A DNA stretch of 15,359 nt from Actinomycetospora sp. Its GTDB lineage: Bacteria; Actinomycetota; Actinomycetes; Mycobacteriales; Pseudonocardiaceae. Each line of letters starts with the position of its first letter. Positions within the stretch are counted from its first letter, which is position 1. This document shows positions 1-6,791 of the stretch, in pieces. The notes beneath the pieces were generated by a model, which saw only the letters and a list, made by a program, of their open reading frames with translations, was not told the origin of the DNA and searched no databases. The translations under genes were made by a program, and so were the position numbers. Location: the NCBI GenBank assembly GCA_025925615.1, contig JAICLN010000047.1:1-15359 (forward strand), read 5' to 3'.

Positions 1-160
1 CGTGGTTCTCGGCGTGGAACGCCGCGACCAGCCCCGCCTCCACCTCCTGGCCGACCAACCCCGAGAAGTCCCCGGCCAGGGCAGCGGTCAGCTCCGGGCG
101 GGGACGCGGGTCGCCGAAGACCCCACCCGTCCCGCCGGAAGCATCCACCGCCGCTGTCAT
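1..160 (-). CDS. Partial CDS, N-terminal 53 residues, function unknown
   Basis: Reading the minus strand from ATG at 160-158 gives 53 open codons that run off the window edge. The N-terminus begins MTAAVDASGGTGGVFGDPRP and continues with a helical Ala/Leu/Val-rich stretch ending near AAFHAENH. An in-frame stop lies at 193-191, so the start cannot be far upstream. No Shine-Dalgarno sequence precedes the ATG, but TAGTGT lies 7 bases before it, which fits a leaderless mRNA. I see no helix-turn-helix, Walker motif or signal peptide in the visible part, and I do not recognise the family. The operator-like palindrome immediately upstream suggests repressor control. It lies 79 bases downstream of the CobW-like gene on the same strand, but its own promoter-like site argues for separate transcription. 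Confidence 0.6.
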   Translation of the reverse strand, partial: MTAAVDASGGTGGVFGDPRPRPELTAALAGDFSGLVGQEVEAGLVAAFHAENH

Positions 161-162
161 GA

Positions 163-180
163 CTCGAACACTAGTTCGAG
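163..180. promoter_or_regulatory. 18-bp palindromic operator overlapping a -10 hexamer
   Basis: The sequence CTCGAACACTAGTTCGAG has 7-base perfect arms (CTCGAAC/GTTCGAG) around a 4-base centre. On the minus strand it contains TAGTGT (173-168), 7 bases before the ATG at 160. A partial -35 (GTGACT) lies about 15 bases further upstream. An operator covering the -10 of a leaderless promoter is a typical arrangement for TetR-type repression; the repressor is not identifiable here. Confidence 0.5.
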
Positions 181-239
181 GGTCCGACAGTCACGGCCGC
201 ATCAGCCCAGGTCGCGGACGAACCGAGAAGTGATCTGAG

Positions 240-1235
240 TCACAATCCTACGGTCTCCAGGTCGATGCGGTACCGCGTCACCGCCAGCGCCGCGTGCGGG
301 GAGGGCGCCGGCTCGTCGGGACCCGACACGCACGACTCCAGCGCCGCCACCAGCGCCGACTCGTCCAGCCCCGACCCGATCAGCACCAGCCGCGCCCCAC
401 CGACGACCCCTCGCGGCGGCGCCGGCCGCACCCGGATCGCCGTCCCGACGGTCTGGACCTCCCAGCACCCGCCCTCGCCCGGCAACCGCACGACGCCCTT
501 CGCCCGCACCACCCCCGACGGGCCGGCTTCGAGGAACGCCGCGAACCGCCCCGGGTCGAGCGGGCGTTCGACCACGAACGAGACGCTCTGCGCTGCGTCG
601 TGCGGATGCGCCCCGTCGACCTCGCGCAACAGCTCGTCGAGCCCCAGCTGGGCCGGCTTCGGCCGCGCGACCGGGTCGACGAGCAGCGCCGGGTCCAGCG
701 CCCCGTGCCGGGTCCCGACGACGGCGCCCGCCGCGACCGTGCGGACGGCCGCCACCGCGGCGTCACCGGCAGCACGAGACACCCGGTCCAGCCCGTTCAC
801 GACGGCGAGATCGGCCAGCCGGGCCTGGTCCAGATCGGGTGACGCGCCATCCAGCACGACCACCAGACCGCCGTACACCGCGTGCGGGTCGGTCGAGGCG
901 AGCAGCAGGCGCACCAGTTCGCGCGGTTCGGCGAGCCCGCTGGCCTCCACGACGACGAGGTCGAGCCCCGTGGCGGGCGCGGTGAGGTCGGCGAGCAGGG
1001 CCGAGAGGCCGTCGGCGTCGGTCGTGCAGCACAGGCAGCCGTCGGCGAGCGAGGTGACGGCGTCGGCCTGCCCCGCGACGAGCATCGCGTCGATCCCGAG
1101 CGCCCCGAAGTCGTTGACGACCACCCCGATCCGGACCCCGTCGGCGTGGCGAAGCAGATGGTTGACCAGCGAGGACTTCCCGACGCCGAGGTGGCCGGCG
1201 ACGAGCACCACGGGGACGGTGCGGCGGTGACCCAC
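240..1235 (-). CDS. CobW/COG0523-family GTPase, putative metal chaperone
   Basis: This 331-residue protein is a G3E-family P-loop GTPase (CobW/YjiA/ZNG1 group, usually 300-400 residues). Members load metals, often zinc, into client enzymes in the cytoplasm. Visible motifs are the Walker A GHLGVGKSS (residues 14-22), the hallmark metal-binding CLCC (67-70) within DGCLCCTT, and the conserved EASGLAEP (97-104). The C-terminal CobW_C-like domain covers about 215-300. Two departures stand out: the guanine-recognition NKxD appears as NGLD (147-150), with Gly replacing Lys, and the His-rich linker common in zinc-related members is absent. The start is GTG without an obvious Shine-Dalgarno sequence, and the gene diverges from a CoA-transferase 44 bases away. 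The client and metal cannot be told from the sequence. Confidence 0.9.
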   Translation of the reverse strand: MGHRRTVPVVLVAGHLGVGKSSLVNHLLRHADGVRIGVVVNDFGALGIDAMLVAGQADAVTSLADGCLCCTTDADGLSALLADLTAPATGLDLVVVEASGLAEPRELVRLLLASTDPHAVYGGLVVVLDGASPDLDQARLADLAVVNGLDRVSRAAGDAAVAAVRTVAAGAVVGTRHGALDPALLVDPVARPKPAQLGLDELLREVDGAHPHDAAQSVSFVVERPLDPGRFAAFLEAGPSGVVRAKGVVRLPGEGGCWEVQTVGTAIRVRPAPPRGVVGGARLVLIGSGLDESALVAALESCVSGPDEPAPSPHAALAVTRYRIDLETVGL

Positions 1236-1279
1236 GCTCGGCGAGCCTGCCAGACGCGTCCGACGTAACGTCCGCAGCC
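1236..1279. promoter_or_regulatory. Divergent intergenic promoter region with 11-bp palindrome
   Basis: Only 44 bases separate the two divergent GTG starts. They contain GACGTAACGTC (1262-1272), a perfect palindrome with a one-base centre. On the plus strand TAACGT (1266-1271) matches the actinobacterial -10 TANNNT and ends 8 bases before the GTG at 1280. Neither gene has a Shine-Dalgarno sequence, so the CoA-transferase message is probably leaderless or nearly so. Confidence 0.4.
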
Positions 1280-2479
1280 GTGCGCCCCTTGGAAGGCATC
1301 CGCGTCCTGGACCTCTCGAGGGTGCTGGCGGGCCCCTACGCCACCCAGTGGCTCGGTGAGATGGGCGCCGACGTCGTGAAGGTCGAGCCGCCGTTCGGGG
1401 ACGACACCCGAGGCTGGGGCCCGCCCTTCCTCAACGACGAGGACCCCGACGACGACCACCAGCGGGTCTCGCTCTACTACCTCTCGACCAACCGCAACAA
1501 GCGCGGCATCGTCCTCGACCTCACCACCGAGCGCGGCCAGGAGGTGGCCCGCCGGCTCGCGGACCGCGCCGACGTCCTCGTCGAGAACTTCCGCCCGGGC
1601 ACCCTGGCGCGCTGGGACCTCGACTACGACACCCTGCGCGCGACCAACCCGGGCCTCATCCACGTCGCGATCTCCGGCTTCGGGCAGACCGGGCCCTACC
1701 GCGACCGCCCCGGCTACGACGTCCTCGCCCAGTCCATGGGCGGGATCATGAGCCTCACCGGCGACCCGGACGGCGAGCCCACGAAGGTCGGCCTGCCGGT
1801 CGGGGACCTCAACGGCGGGACATGGGCCGTCATCGGGGTGCTGATGGCCCTCCAGGCCCGCCACACCACCGGGGAGGGGCAGTACGTCGACGTCTCGCTG
1901 CTCGACGCGCAGACCGCCTGGCACACCTGGGCGGCCCAGGCCGTGTTCCACGACGCGACGCGGGCGCGGCGGCTCGGGTCGGCCCACCCGACGGTCGTGC
2001 CCTACCAGCCGATGGCCTGCGCCGACGGGACCCTGATCGTCGCCACGGGCAGCGAACGGCTGTGGCGGCGGTTCTGCGAGGTCCTCGGCCTCGAAGAACT
2101 CATCGAGGACCCGCGCTTCGCCACCAACGCCGACCGCGCCGGCCGTCGGGAAGAACTCATGACGCACGTCGAGGCCGTCATGCGCGGGAAGCCGGTCGCG
2201 CACTGGGCGGCGGCGTTCGACGCCGCGGGCGTCCCCGTCGGGCCGATCAACACCCTCGACGACCTCTACGAGGACCCGTGGTCGGTCGAGCGCGGGCACC
2301 ACGTGACCATGGAGCACCCCGGCGTCGGGACGTACCACGGCACCGGTTTCCCGGTGCAGGTCTCCGGGCCGGGCGCGACACCCCCGGCGCCGACGAGCCC
2401 GCCCCCGCTGCTCGGCCAGCACACCGCGGAGGTCCTTCGAGAGCTCGGCTACTCCGCCGAGGAGATCGCGGAGTTCTGA
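1280..2479 (+). CDS. Class III CoA-transferase (CaiB/BaiF family)
   Basis: The 399-residue product has the usual length and order for family III CoA-transferases (CoA_transf_3), cytoplasmic interlocked dimers that move CoA between carboxylic acids through an aspartyl-CoA intermediate. The N-terminal Rossmann half begins IRVLDLSRVLAGPYAT (7-22) and continues to GADVVKVEPP; STNRNKRG (69-76) and VENFRPG (101-107) are typical. The expected catalytic Asp is D176 in LPVGDLNGG. The small domain starts around ADGTLIVATGSERLW (about 240-255), and VPVGPI near 315-320 leads back to the first domain. The start is GTG and leaderless-like. The gene is monocistronic: it diverges from the CobW-like gene and its stop lies 10 bases from that of a convergent ATPase gene. 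Substrates cannot be assigned; formyl-CoA, succinyl-CoA and alpha-methylacyl-CoA enzymes share this fold. Confidence 0.95.
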   Translation: MRPLEGIRVLDLSRVLAGPYATQWLGEMGADVVKVEPPFGDDTRGWGPPFLNDEDPDDDHQRVSLYYLSTNRNKRGIVLDLTTERGQEVARRLADRADVLVENFRPGTLARWDLDYDTLRATNPGLIHVAISGFGQTGPYRDRPGYDVLAQSMGGIMSLTGDPDGEPTKVGLPVGDLNGGTWAVIGVLMALQARHTTGEGQYVDVSLLDAQTAWHTWAAQAVFHDATRARRLGSAHPTVVPYQPMACADGTLIVATGSERLWRRFCEVLGLEELIEDPRFATNADRAGRREELMTHVEAVMRGKPVAHWAAAFDAAGVPVGPINTLDDLYEDPWSVERGHHVTMEHPGVGTYHGTGFPVQVSGPGATPPAPTSPPPLLGQHTAEVLRELGYSAEEIAEF

Positions 2480-2489
2480 GCTTCGCGCG

Positions 2490-4178
2490 TCACCGCAGCA
2501 GTTCGCGGACCTTCACCGTGCGCAGCCGGTTCAGCGCCGCCGCGACCTCGTGCCGGCGCGGGACGGCGAGGTCGGTCGCGTCGCGCCCGCCGCCGAGCAG
2601 CGCGTCCACCCCTTCGCGGGCGAGCTCGGCGTCGAGCAGGTCGAGGCCCTCACCGAGCGGGATCGTCCCGTCGAGCACGCCCTCCCCCAGCAGCGCCAGT
2701 GCCCGTCCGATGCCGGTGACCTGCGAACGGTCCACGATCTGCTCGACCGCGGACAGGTCGACGTCCTCCTCCCCGAAGGTCAGCGTGTCGACCCCGCGGG
2801 CGGTGACGCGGCGCTTGCCCTGACGGCCGGTCGGATCGAGCGACGACGGGTCGACGACGCGGCGCGTCACCGCCGGGAACCCGGAGTGCTCGACGGCGCG
2901 GGTGGCCCCCTGCGCGGCGATCTCGTGGGCGCGCTCGGTCACCTCGGATGCCCGGTACGCATCCATCATGATCACGGCATCGGCCACCCCGAGATAGTCG
3001 CCCGACCCGCCCATGACCAGTATCGACGAGACCCCGCGCTCGGCCCACAACGGCCGGATCCGCTCCACGAACGGCACCAGCGGCTCGCTCGCGATGAGCT
3101 GCTGCATCCGGCCGTCGCGGATCATGATGTTGGTGGCCGAGGTGTCCTCGTCGACGAGCAGCGCGCCCGCCCCCGCCTCCACGGCCTCGACCATCGACGC
3201 GGCCTGGCTGGTCGAGCCGGACGCGTTCGTCGTCGAGAAGTCGTCGGTCGGCTGCGTCTCTCCCTTCTGGCCGCTCGGCAGGTGCGAGACGAACGCCGAC
3301 ACGTCGGTCCGGACGACGCTGCGGCCGTCCTCCGCGCGGACCTTGACCGCGTCGTCGCGGGCCACGACGCGTTCGCGGCCGTCGCCGGGCCGGTGGTCGT
3401 ACACCCCGGCCTCGATCGCCCGCAGCAACGTCGACTTGCCGTGGTACCCGCCGCCGACGATCAGCGTCACGCCCTCCGGCACGCCCAGCCCGGTCACCTC
3501 GCCGGCGTTCGGGGTCGCGATGGTGACCCGCAACGACGGCGGCGACGCGAACGGCGTCGCGTCCTCCAACGGCCGGTCGTCCACCCCGGAGCGCCGCGGC
3601 AGCACGGCGCCGTCGGCGACGAACGCGACGAGGCCCCGGTCGGCCAGGGCCGCGCGCAGCGCCACCGCGTCCTCGACGGTCTCGACGAAGCCGGTCGCGG
3701 CGGCCCGGTCGTCGTCAGCAAAGCCGCTCCACCGCAACTGCGCGACGGCGGCCGGCAGCGTCTCGCCGAGCAGTGTGGCCGCCTCCCGCCCGAGGATGCG
3801 CCGTTTCGGGCCGGGCATCGGGACGCCCATCTCGACGGTGACGGTGCCGTCGGCGGCCACCCGCCCGGCGCTGCGCTCGAGGACCTCGGGCCCGCCGGCG
3901 TCCACGAGCACCGGGCTGCCGCGCAGCGCGCGCTGCAGACGGCGCAGCAGGAAGCCCGCGAGCGCGCGCCGCCGGTCCGCCGTCGTCGTCAACTGCTGCG
4001 GCGCGGCGCCGGGCAGCGTGACGCGCACCCGCGACGGCGGGGCGAACGGGTCGGCCTGGACGCGGACGACCGAGAGGGTCGCCGCCGCGAGCGGCCAGTC
4101 CCCGACGAGGGACCTGTAGCGGGCGTAGCTCTGGCCGTCGAGGCCGCGCAGGGTGGCGGCGAGGTCGTCCCGGGACAC
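2490..4178 (-). CDS. ABC-class P-loop ATPase (PF09818-like)
   Basis: This 562-residue cytoplasmic ATPase belongs to the COG3044/ABC_ATPase family, soluble proteins with ABC-like nucleotide-binding motifs but no transmembrane domain and no settled function. The N-terminal region carries the family-type Y-x-x-Y-x-x-L segment (residues 18-24) and DPFAPPSR (43-50). Walker A is GGGYHGKST (242-250). SGSTSQ (320-325) sits where an ABC signature would be, followed by Walker B and switch residues ALLVDEDTSATN (339-350). MGGSGDYL lies near 403-410. I chose the GTG at 4178 because translation from it begins with the family N-terminus, whereas the longer open frame upstream is basic, low-complexity and antisense to membrane-protein genes. 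It stands alone, convergent with the CoA-transferase and divergent from a three-gene membrane/hydrolase unit. Confidence 0.92.
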   Translation of the reverse strand: MSRDDLAATLRGLDGQSYARYRSLVGDWPLAAATLSVVRVQADPFAPPSRVRVTLPGAAPQQLTTTADRRRALAGFLLRRLQRALRGSPVLVDAGGPEVLERSAGRVAADGTVTVEMGVPMPGPKRRILGREAATLLGETLPAAVAQLRWSGFADDDRAAATGFVETVEDAVALRAALADRGLVAFVADGAVLPRRSGVDDRPLEDATPFASPPSLRVTIATPNAGEVTGLGVPEGVTLIVGGGYHGKSTLLRAIEAGVYDHRPGDGRERVVARDDAVKVRAEDGRSVVRTDVSAFVSHLPSGQKGETQPTDDFSTTNASGSTSQAASMVEAVEAGAGALLVDEDTSATNIMIRDGRMQQLIASEPLVPFVERIRPLWAERGVSSILVMGGSGDYLGVADAVIMMDAYRASEVTERAHEIAAQGATRAVEHSGFPAVTRRVVDPSSLDPTGRQGKRRVTARGVDTLTFGEEDVDLSAVEQIVDRSQVTGIGRALALLGEGVLDGTIPLGEGLDLLDAELAREGVDALLGGGRDATDLAVPRRHEVAAALNRLRTVKVRELLR

Positions 4179-4235
4179 GACGGCGAGGGTGCCCGACGTG
4201 GGCGCCCCCCATGTCGCCGGTGGGAGGATGGTCCG
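4179..4235. promoter_or_regulatory. 57-base divergent intergenic region
   Basis: This short spacer must hold the promoters of both the ATPase (minus) and the membrane-protein unit (plus), unless they lie within the neighbouring genes. I see no convincing -35/-10 pair. The only clear signal is GGGAGG (4222-4227). Confidence 0.3.
4222..4227 (+). promoter_or_regulatory. Ribosome binding site fixing the GTG start at 4236
   Basis: GGGAGG lies 8 bases before the GTG at 4236. It selects this start from a much longer open frame that runs antisense through the ATPase gene. Confidence 0.7.
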
Positions 4236-4607
4236 GTGATCATCCCGATCGCCTGGGTGCTCGGCGTGGCCGCCCTGGGCTGGGCCCTCTGGTGCGCCGT
4301 CTCGGCGCTGGTGAACCAGGCGCCGACCTACGCGCACCGCCTCGCGCTGCTCGTCATCGAGGTCGTCGCCGTGTTGCAGGTGCTGCTGGCCGTGGTGCTG
4401 TTGATCGTGCAGGGCGGGCGCGGGACCGGCGCGGTCGCCGAGATCGTCGGCTACCTCATCGCGGTGGTCATCACGCTGCCGATCGGGGCGGCGCTGGCGT
4501 ACGGCGAGCGGTCGCGGTACGGGTCGGTGGTGCTCGGGATCGCGGGGTTCACGCTCGCGGTGCTGGTGCTGCGCACGACGCAGGTCTGGGAGGCGACGCG
4601 TGTCTGA
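4236..4607 (+). CDS. Small four-helix integral membrane protein, unknown function
   Basis: The 123-residue product is almost entirely hydrophobic, with predicted membrane segments at about residues 3-25, 37-59, 68-89 and 95-113. Short charged loops (YAHR 32-35, GERSRYG 90-96) separate them. No enzyme motif or signal peptidase site is visible. The start is GTG with a good GGGAGG site. Its last 8 bases overlap the start of the next gene, which encodes another four-helix protein, so the two are probably translated together and may form one complex. The pair resembles conserved actinobacterial membrane-protein pairs of unknown role; I cannot name a family with confidence. Confidence 0.85.
   Translation: MIIPIAWVLGVAALGWALWCAVSALVNQAPTYAHRLALLVIEVVAVLQVLLAVVLLIVQGGRGTGAVAEIVGYLIAVVITLPIGAALAYGERSRYGSVVLGIAGFTLAVLVLRTTQVWEATRV
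4588..4593 (+). promoter_or_regulatory. Ribosome binding site for the GTG start at 4600
   Basis: GGGAGG inside the end of the preceding gene lies 6 bases before the GTG at 4600. It supports that start and translational coupling. Confidence 0.7.
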
Positions 4608-5025
4608 GACTGGCCCCGGAGCCGAGGGCGGGACCGGCACCCGGCCGCGGCGGATCAACGACGGTCCCGGACGGGTGCTGCTGGTCGTCTACGTGGTCTT
4701 CGCGATCTCGGCGGGGGCACGGGCGCTGTTCCAGATCGCGACGCAGTTCTCCGACGCCCCGATCGCCTTCGGACTCTCCGCGTTCTCGGCCGTCGTCTAC
4801 CTCGTGGCCGCCGTCGCGATCGGGCAGGGCCGCCGCGGCGTGGCCCTCGTGGCGGTGTGGATCGAGCTGGTCGGGGTGCTCGCGGTCGGACTGTTCAGCG
4901 TCCTGGCCGCCCAGGACTTCCCGCGCTCGACGGTGTGGTCGCAGTTCGGCGCCGGCTACGGGTTCGTCCCGGTGATCCTGCCGATCCTGGGCCTGGTGTG
5001 GCTGCGGCGGAACCGGCCACACTGA
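4600..5025 (+). CDS. Second four-helix membrane protein, unknown function
   Basis: This 141-residue protein has a polar Gly/Arg-rich N-terminal tail (1-22) ending in RRINDGPGR. Four hydrophobic segments follow at about 25-45, 56-75, 80-104 and 121-136, and the C-terminus is WLRRNRPH. The loop at 105-120, DFPRSTVWSQFGAGYG, is unusually polar and could be a conserved functional surface. The gene starts at a GTG 8 bases before the end of the upstream membrane-protein gene, with its own GGGAGG site, and stops 5 bases before the alpha/beta hydrolase. The tight spacing indicates one transcript. It is not recognised beyond being a membrane protein. Confidence 0.85.
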   Translation: MSETGPGAEGGTGTRPRRINDGPGRVLLVVYVVFAISAGARALFQIATQFSDAPIAFGLSAFSAVVYLVAAVAIGQGRRGVALVAVWIELVGVLAVGLFSVLAAQDFPRSTVWSQFGAGYGFVPVILPILGLVWLRRNRPH

Positions 5026-5030
5026 GGTCC

Positions 5031-5891
5031 GTGGAGACCCGCACCCTCGAGACGCCCGAGGTCGACCTCGTCCATGACGTCGCGGGTCCCCTTCCACCCG
5101 CCGACGGTCGCCCTCCGCTGCTGATGATCGGCCAGCCGATGGACGCCTCGGGGTTCCGGGCGCTCGCCTCCCACCTGACCGACCGCACCGTCGTCACCTA
5201 CGACCCCCGCGGGCTCGGGCGCAGCGTCCGCCACGACGGCCTCGACACGAGCGACCCGCAGGTGCAGGCGGGCGACCTCCACGCCCTCGTCGGCGCGCTC
5301 GGCGCCGGACCCGCCGAGGTGTTCGCCTCCAGCGGCGGCGCGGTGACGGGGCTGGCGTGGGTGACGATGTTCCCCGACGACGTGGTCACGCTGGTCGCGC
5401 ACGAGCCGCCCGCCATCTGCGTCCTCCCCGACGCCGATACGGCGCGGCGCGCGCTGGCGCGCGTCGACGACGCCTACGCGGCGAAGGGCTGGGGCGCCGG
5501 GATGGCGGGGTTCATGGCGCTGACGTCGTGGCGGGGCGAGTACACCGACGAGTTCTTCGCCCAGCCGCTGCCCGACCCGGCGATGTTCGGGATGCCGTCC
5601 GAGGACGACGGGTCCCGGGACGACCCGCTGCTCTCCCACCGCGCGGACGCCATCGTCGCCTACGAGCTCGACATCGACGCGCTGACGGCGGCCCCGACCC
5701 GCATCGTCGTCGGGCTGGGCGAGGAGTCCGCCGACCAGTTCCCGGGGCGGTGCGCGGCGGCCCTCGCGGCGCTGCTCGGCCAGGAGCCCACGGTGTTCCC
5801 GAGCCACCACGGCGGCTTCTCCGGGGAGAGCGACCCGTGGCCGGGGCAGGCGACGGCGTTCGCGGTGCGGCTGCGCGAGGTGCTGGGCTAG
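5031..5891 (+). CDS. Alpha/beta-fold hydrolase
   Basis: The 286-residue product has an alpha/beta hydrolase layout: a strand plus oxyanion region LLMIGQPMDASGF (30-42), VVTYDPRGLGRS (54-65), and a nucleophile elbow ASSGG with likely nucleophile S101 (the first Gly of the usual GxSxG is Ala). A late VVGLGEES supplies a possible acid, and a C-terminal HHGGFSGE segment carries the probable catalytic His. No signal peptide is visible, so it should be cytoplasmic. Its substrate could be an ester, epoxide or C-C substrate; the motifs do not decide. Translation probably starts at the GTG at 5031, 5 bases after the upstream stop and preceded by GAGG, making it the third gene of the membrane-protein unit. 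It converges on the siderophore reductase, with 3 bases between the stop codons. Confidence 0.9.
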   Translation: METRTLETPEVDLVHDVAGPLPPADGRPPLLMIGQPMDASGFRALASHLTDRTVVTYDPRGLGRSVRHDGLDTSDPQVQAGDLHALVGALGAGPAEVFASSGGAVTGLAWVTMFPDDVVTLVAHEPPAICVLPDADTARRALARVDDAYAAKGWGAGMAGFMALTSWRGEYTDEFFAQPLPDPAMFGMPSEDDGSRDDPLLSHRADAIVAYELDIDALTAAPTRIVVGLGEESADQFPGRCAAALAALLGQEPTVFPSHHGGFSGESDPWPGQATAFAVRLREVLG

Positions 5892-5894
5892 ATC

Positions 5895-6692
5895 TCAGCC
5901 CAACCCGGTGCCCTCCACCCCGCGGCGCCAGTAACCGTCGAGGTCGATCCACTCGGTGGGCAGCAGGTCGCGCAGGCGGCGGCGCACCGGGCGCAGGGCC
6001 GACGCCTCGGCCCCCATCCACACGAGGCCGTCGCCCTCGGGCCGCTCCCAGGCCGCCACGGCCTCGCCGAGCAGCGTCGTCGTGCCCGGCTCGGCGCCGT
6101 CACGGTGCAGCCAGCGGATCTCGACGCCGGGTGGCGCCGCCAGGTCCTGCTCCTCCCCGGCGTCGGCGACCTCGATGAGCACGAGGCCGGTGGTGCCGCC
6201 CGGGAGTGAGCTCATCCACCGCGTCAGCGCGGGCAGCGCCGTCTCGTCGCCGCCGAGCAGGTACCAGTCGCGCGGCTCGGCGGCCAACGACGACCGCGGC
6301 CCGTACACCCACAGCGCGCCGGCCGGGTCCTCGATCCAGCGGCCCGCGAGCCCCGCGCCGTGGCGGACGAAGTCGATCTCGAGCTCGTCGCCGTCGATGG
6401 TGCGGAGGGTGTACTCGCGGTAGGGCCGCGGCCGGCCGGGCGGGGGCGCGACGAGGCCGCGGGGCCCGATCTCCGGCGCGTCGGGCTCGCCGCCGGGCTC
6501 GAGGGGGAAGAAGAGCTTGGCGTGGTCGGTCGGCCCGGCGACCGGGAGCGAGGCGACCGCACCCGTCGTCGTCGCCCGGAACCGCACCCGTCGCATCCGC
6601 GGCGTCACGTCCCGCGCGCCGACGACCTCGACCCCCACCGGCTCGACGTCGTGCGCGACCTGGGTGAGGACGGGGGCGTTGCGGACCACCAT
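5895..6692 (-). CDS. Siderophore-interacting protein (FAD ferric-siderophore reductase)
   Basis: This 265-residue cytoplasmic flavoprotein belongs to the SIP/ViuB family, which reduces Fe(III)-siderophores with NAD(P)H to release iron. The FAD-binding barrel contains the characteristic YREYTLR (91-97) and DFVRHG (107-112). The C-terminal SIP domain has LGGDETALPAL (146-156), a long WMGAEASALRPVRRRLRD segment (225-242), and the family C-terminal GYWRRG (253-258). Length and order are normal. The ATG lacks a Shine-Dalgarno sequence but has TAGCGT exactly 6 bases upstream, so it looks leaderless. No siderophore synthesis or uptake gene and no recognisable IdeR/DtxR iron box is nearby. It follows a CoA-transferase gene by 99 bases but probably has its own promoter. 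Confidence 0.95.
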   Translation of the reverse strand: MVVRNAPVLTQVAHDVEPVGVEVVGARDVTPRMRRVRFRATTTGAVASLPVAGPTDHAKLFFPLEPGGEPDAPEIGPRGLVAPPPGRPRPYREYTLRTIDGDELEIDFVRHGAGLAGRWIEDPAGALWVYGPRSSLAAEPRDWYLLGGDETALPALTRWMSSLPGGTTGLVLIEVADAGEEQDLAAPPGVEIRWLHRDGAEPGTTTLLGEAVAAWERPEGDGLVWMGAEASALRPVRRRLRDLLPTEWIDLDGYWRRGVEGTGLG

Positions 6693-6698
6693 GGGGTC

Positions 6699-6704
6699 AC
6701 GCTA
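6699..6704 (-). promoter_or_regulatory. Leaderless -10 element of the siderophore reductase gene
   Basis: TAGCGT on the minus strand fits TANNNT and is followed by exactly 6 bases before the ATG, which would place the transcript start on the A of the start codon. No good -35 is seen. A 12-bp perfect palindrome, GGGTGGCCACCC (6710-6721), lies in the spacer/-35 zone. Confidence 0.5.
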
Positions 6705-6741
6705 TCCGCGGGTGGCCACCCTCGGCGGCGGTAGGGCCTCC

Positions 6742-6768
6742 ATGCAAGCGACGCGTCGTTGCTTGCAT
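6742..6768. repeat. 27-bp near-perfect inverted repeat upstream of the reductase
   Basis: Two 12-base arms, ATGCAAGCGACG and CGTTGCTTGCAT, flank CGT and differ by one base. The repeat lies about 50-76 bases upstream of the reductase start and 24 bases past the stop of the CoA-transferase. As plus-strand RNA the odd pair is a G-U wobble, while as minus-strand RNA, the sense of both flanking genes, it is an A-C mismatch. No U-tract follows on the minus strand. A dimeric-regulator operator is therefore more likely than a terminator, but a terminator remains possible. Confidence 0.5.
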
Positions 6769-6791
6769 CCAGTGCGAGGAAAGCCCCGTCG

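Noticed and set aside
265..1230. Long plus-strand open frame antisense to the CobW-like gene
   Set aside because: Ser/Thr/Arg/Pro-rich low-complexity translation with no motif; it is a shadow of the minus-strand gene, whose motifs are intact.
797..2422. 541-codon minus-strand frame over the CoA-transferase
   Set aside because: It runs opposite a fully conserved CoA-transferase and then out of frame through the CobW-like gene; the translation is low-complexity without domains.
4179..4658. N-terminal extension of the ABC-class ATPase to an ATG at 4658
   Set aside because: The extra 160 residues are Arg/His/Asp-rich shadow sequence antisense to two membrane-protein genes; the family N-terminus begins at the GTG at 4178.
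5892..5894. Terminator between the convergent hydrolase and siderophore reductase genes
   Set aside because: Only 3 bases separate the stop codons and no hairpin was seen there.
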